From: Actinomycetes bacterium | GTDB lineage: Bacteria > Actinomycetota > Acidimicrobiia > Acidimicrobiales > RAAP-2 | Reading direction: 5' to 3' | Assembly: GCA_021849435.1 (NCBI GenBank) | Contig: JAJZSX010000110.1 | Span: 1-7,577, forward strand | DNA length: 7,577 bases | In this document: one piece after another, positions 7,267 to 7,577 of the stretch | Layout: every line of letters begins with the position of its first letter | Position numbering within the stretch: position 1 is the stretch's first letter | Notes under the pieces: model-generated | The model's input: the letters and a program-made list of their open reading frames with translations, nothing else | The model's database searches: none | Told to the model about the DNA's origin: nothing | Made by a program: the position numbers and the translations under genes

Positions 7267-7577
7267 CGGACCAGTCTCGCACGCGCGCTAGGTAGTCTTC
7301 GAGTTTGCCGAGGGCCGCTACGAGCGTCGGTTCGGCCCGCTCGCGGGCAGCGACGAAGTCGAACCAGAAAACGTCCGGGCTCTCGCCCGGGCCTGGTCGG
7401 GGCTCCAGTGGAGGGGCCTCGAGCACGTAGCGCAGGTCGTAGTGGGTGTGGCCGCGCGGGCCCGGGTGAACGTCAACGTGAAAAACGCGCTCGTCGAGGA
7501 GCGAGACGTCAAGTCCGACCTCCTCACGGCATTCGCGCAAGGCGGCAGCGGGCGGGCTCTCACCGCCGTCGACGTGG
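7259..7577 (-). CDS. Nudix hydrolase, 5' end beyond the window edge
   Basis: Seen: the reading frame stays open to the window edge, so this is the C-terminal part (105 complete codons plus stop). It begins HVDGGESPPAAALRECREEVGL, which holds most of a Nudix box: E of GGES, seven residues, then R-E-x2-E-E-x-G. Only the first Gly of the box falls outside. The remainder has HYDLRYVLEA and the ES-DVFWFDF strand common in Nudix folds. A TTG near 7540 lies inside the Nudix box and is not a real start. Known: Nudix enzymes hydrolyse nucleoside diphosphates linked to other groups with Mg2+ held by the Glu residues; the substrate cannot be read from this part. It is the first visible gene of a minus-strand operon, overlapping the zinc-ribbon gene by 8 bases. 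Confidence 0.9.
   Translation of the reverse strand, partial: HVDGGESPPAAALRECREEVGLDVSLLDERVFHVDVHPGPRGHTHYDLRYVLEAPPLEPRPGPGESPDVFWFDFVAARERAEPTLVAALGKLEDYLARVRDWSGD

Overview
The DNA is very GC-rich, densely packed, and uses GTG/TTG starts with 4-8 base overlaps between genes. With a TM0106-type RecB-like nuclease, a cydD-cydC pair, and a C4 zinc-ribbon gene joined to a CobC-like phosphatase, this points to a high-GC actinobacterium. An Acidimicrobiia-like or other environmental lineage is my guess; nothing in the window fixes the genus. It reads as ordinary chromosome: no mobile element, integrase, CRISPR array, tRNA or rRNA was seen.

Left half (+ strand, 25-4827): a TM0106-family RecB-like nuclease with an RNase H-like C-terminal domain is followed after 22 bases by two ABC-exporter half-transporters, CydD-like and CydC-like, which overlap by four bases (GTGA). 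The CydDC pair should form a heterodimer in the inner membrane that supports cytochrome bd assembly. Its ATPase motifs are unusual: both Q-loop glutamines are replaced by alanine, and the CydD half also lacks the catalytic Glu and the H-loop His. No cydAB genes are in the window.

Right half (- strand, 7577-4817): reading leftward, a Nudix hydrolase cut by the window edge, a coiled-coil C4 zinc-ribbon protein (DUF164 type) and a histidine phosphatase overlap by 8 and 4 bases and look like one operon. The last two match the actinobacterial neighbourhood in which the phosphatase is normally the C-terminal half of an RNase HI/CobC fusion, but here the RNase H half is absent. A long, nearly perfect hairpin follows the phosphatase stop. 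Then comes a separate monocistronic NADP-type aldo/keto reductase. Its leader carries a perfect TGTGA-N6-TCACA palindrome (CRP-like and also Rex-like) directly against the ribosome binding site. The reductase ends tail-to-tail with cydC, overlapping it by 11 bases.

The only gene-free stretch of note is 5801-5959, which holds the hairpin, a candidate promoter and the palindrome. I see no clearly new system. The best leads are the eroded ATPase motifs in CydDC, the palindrome ahead of the reductase, the split phosphatase and the seemingly eroded nuclease motif of the first gene.
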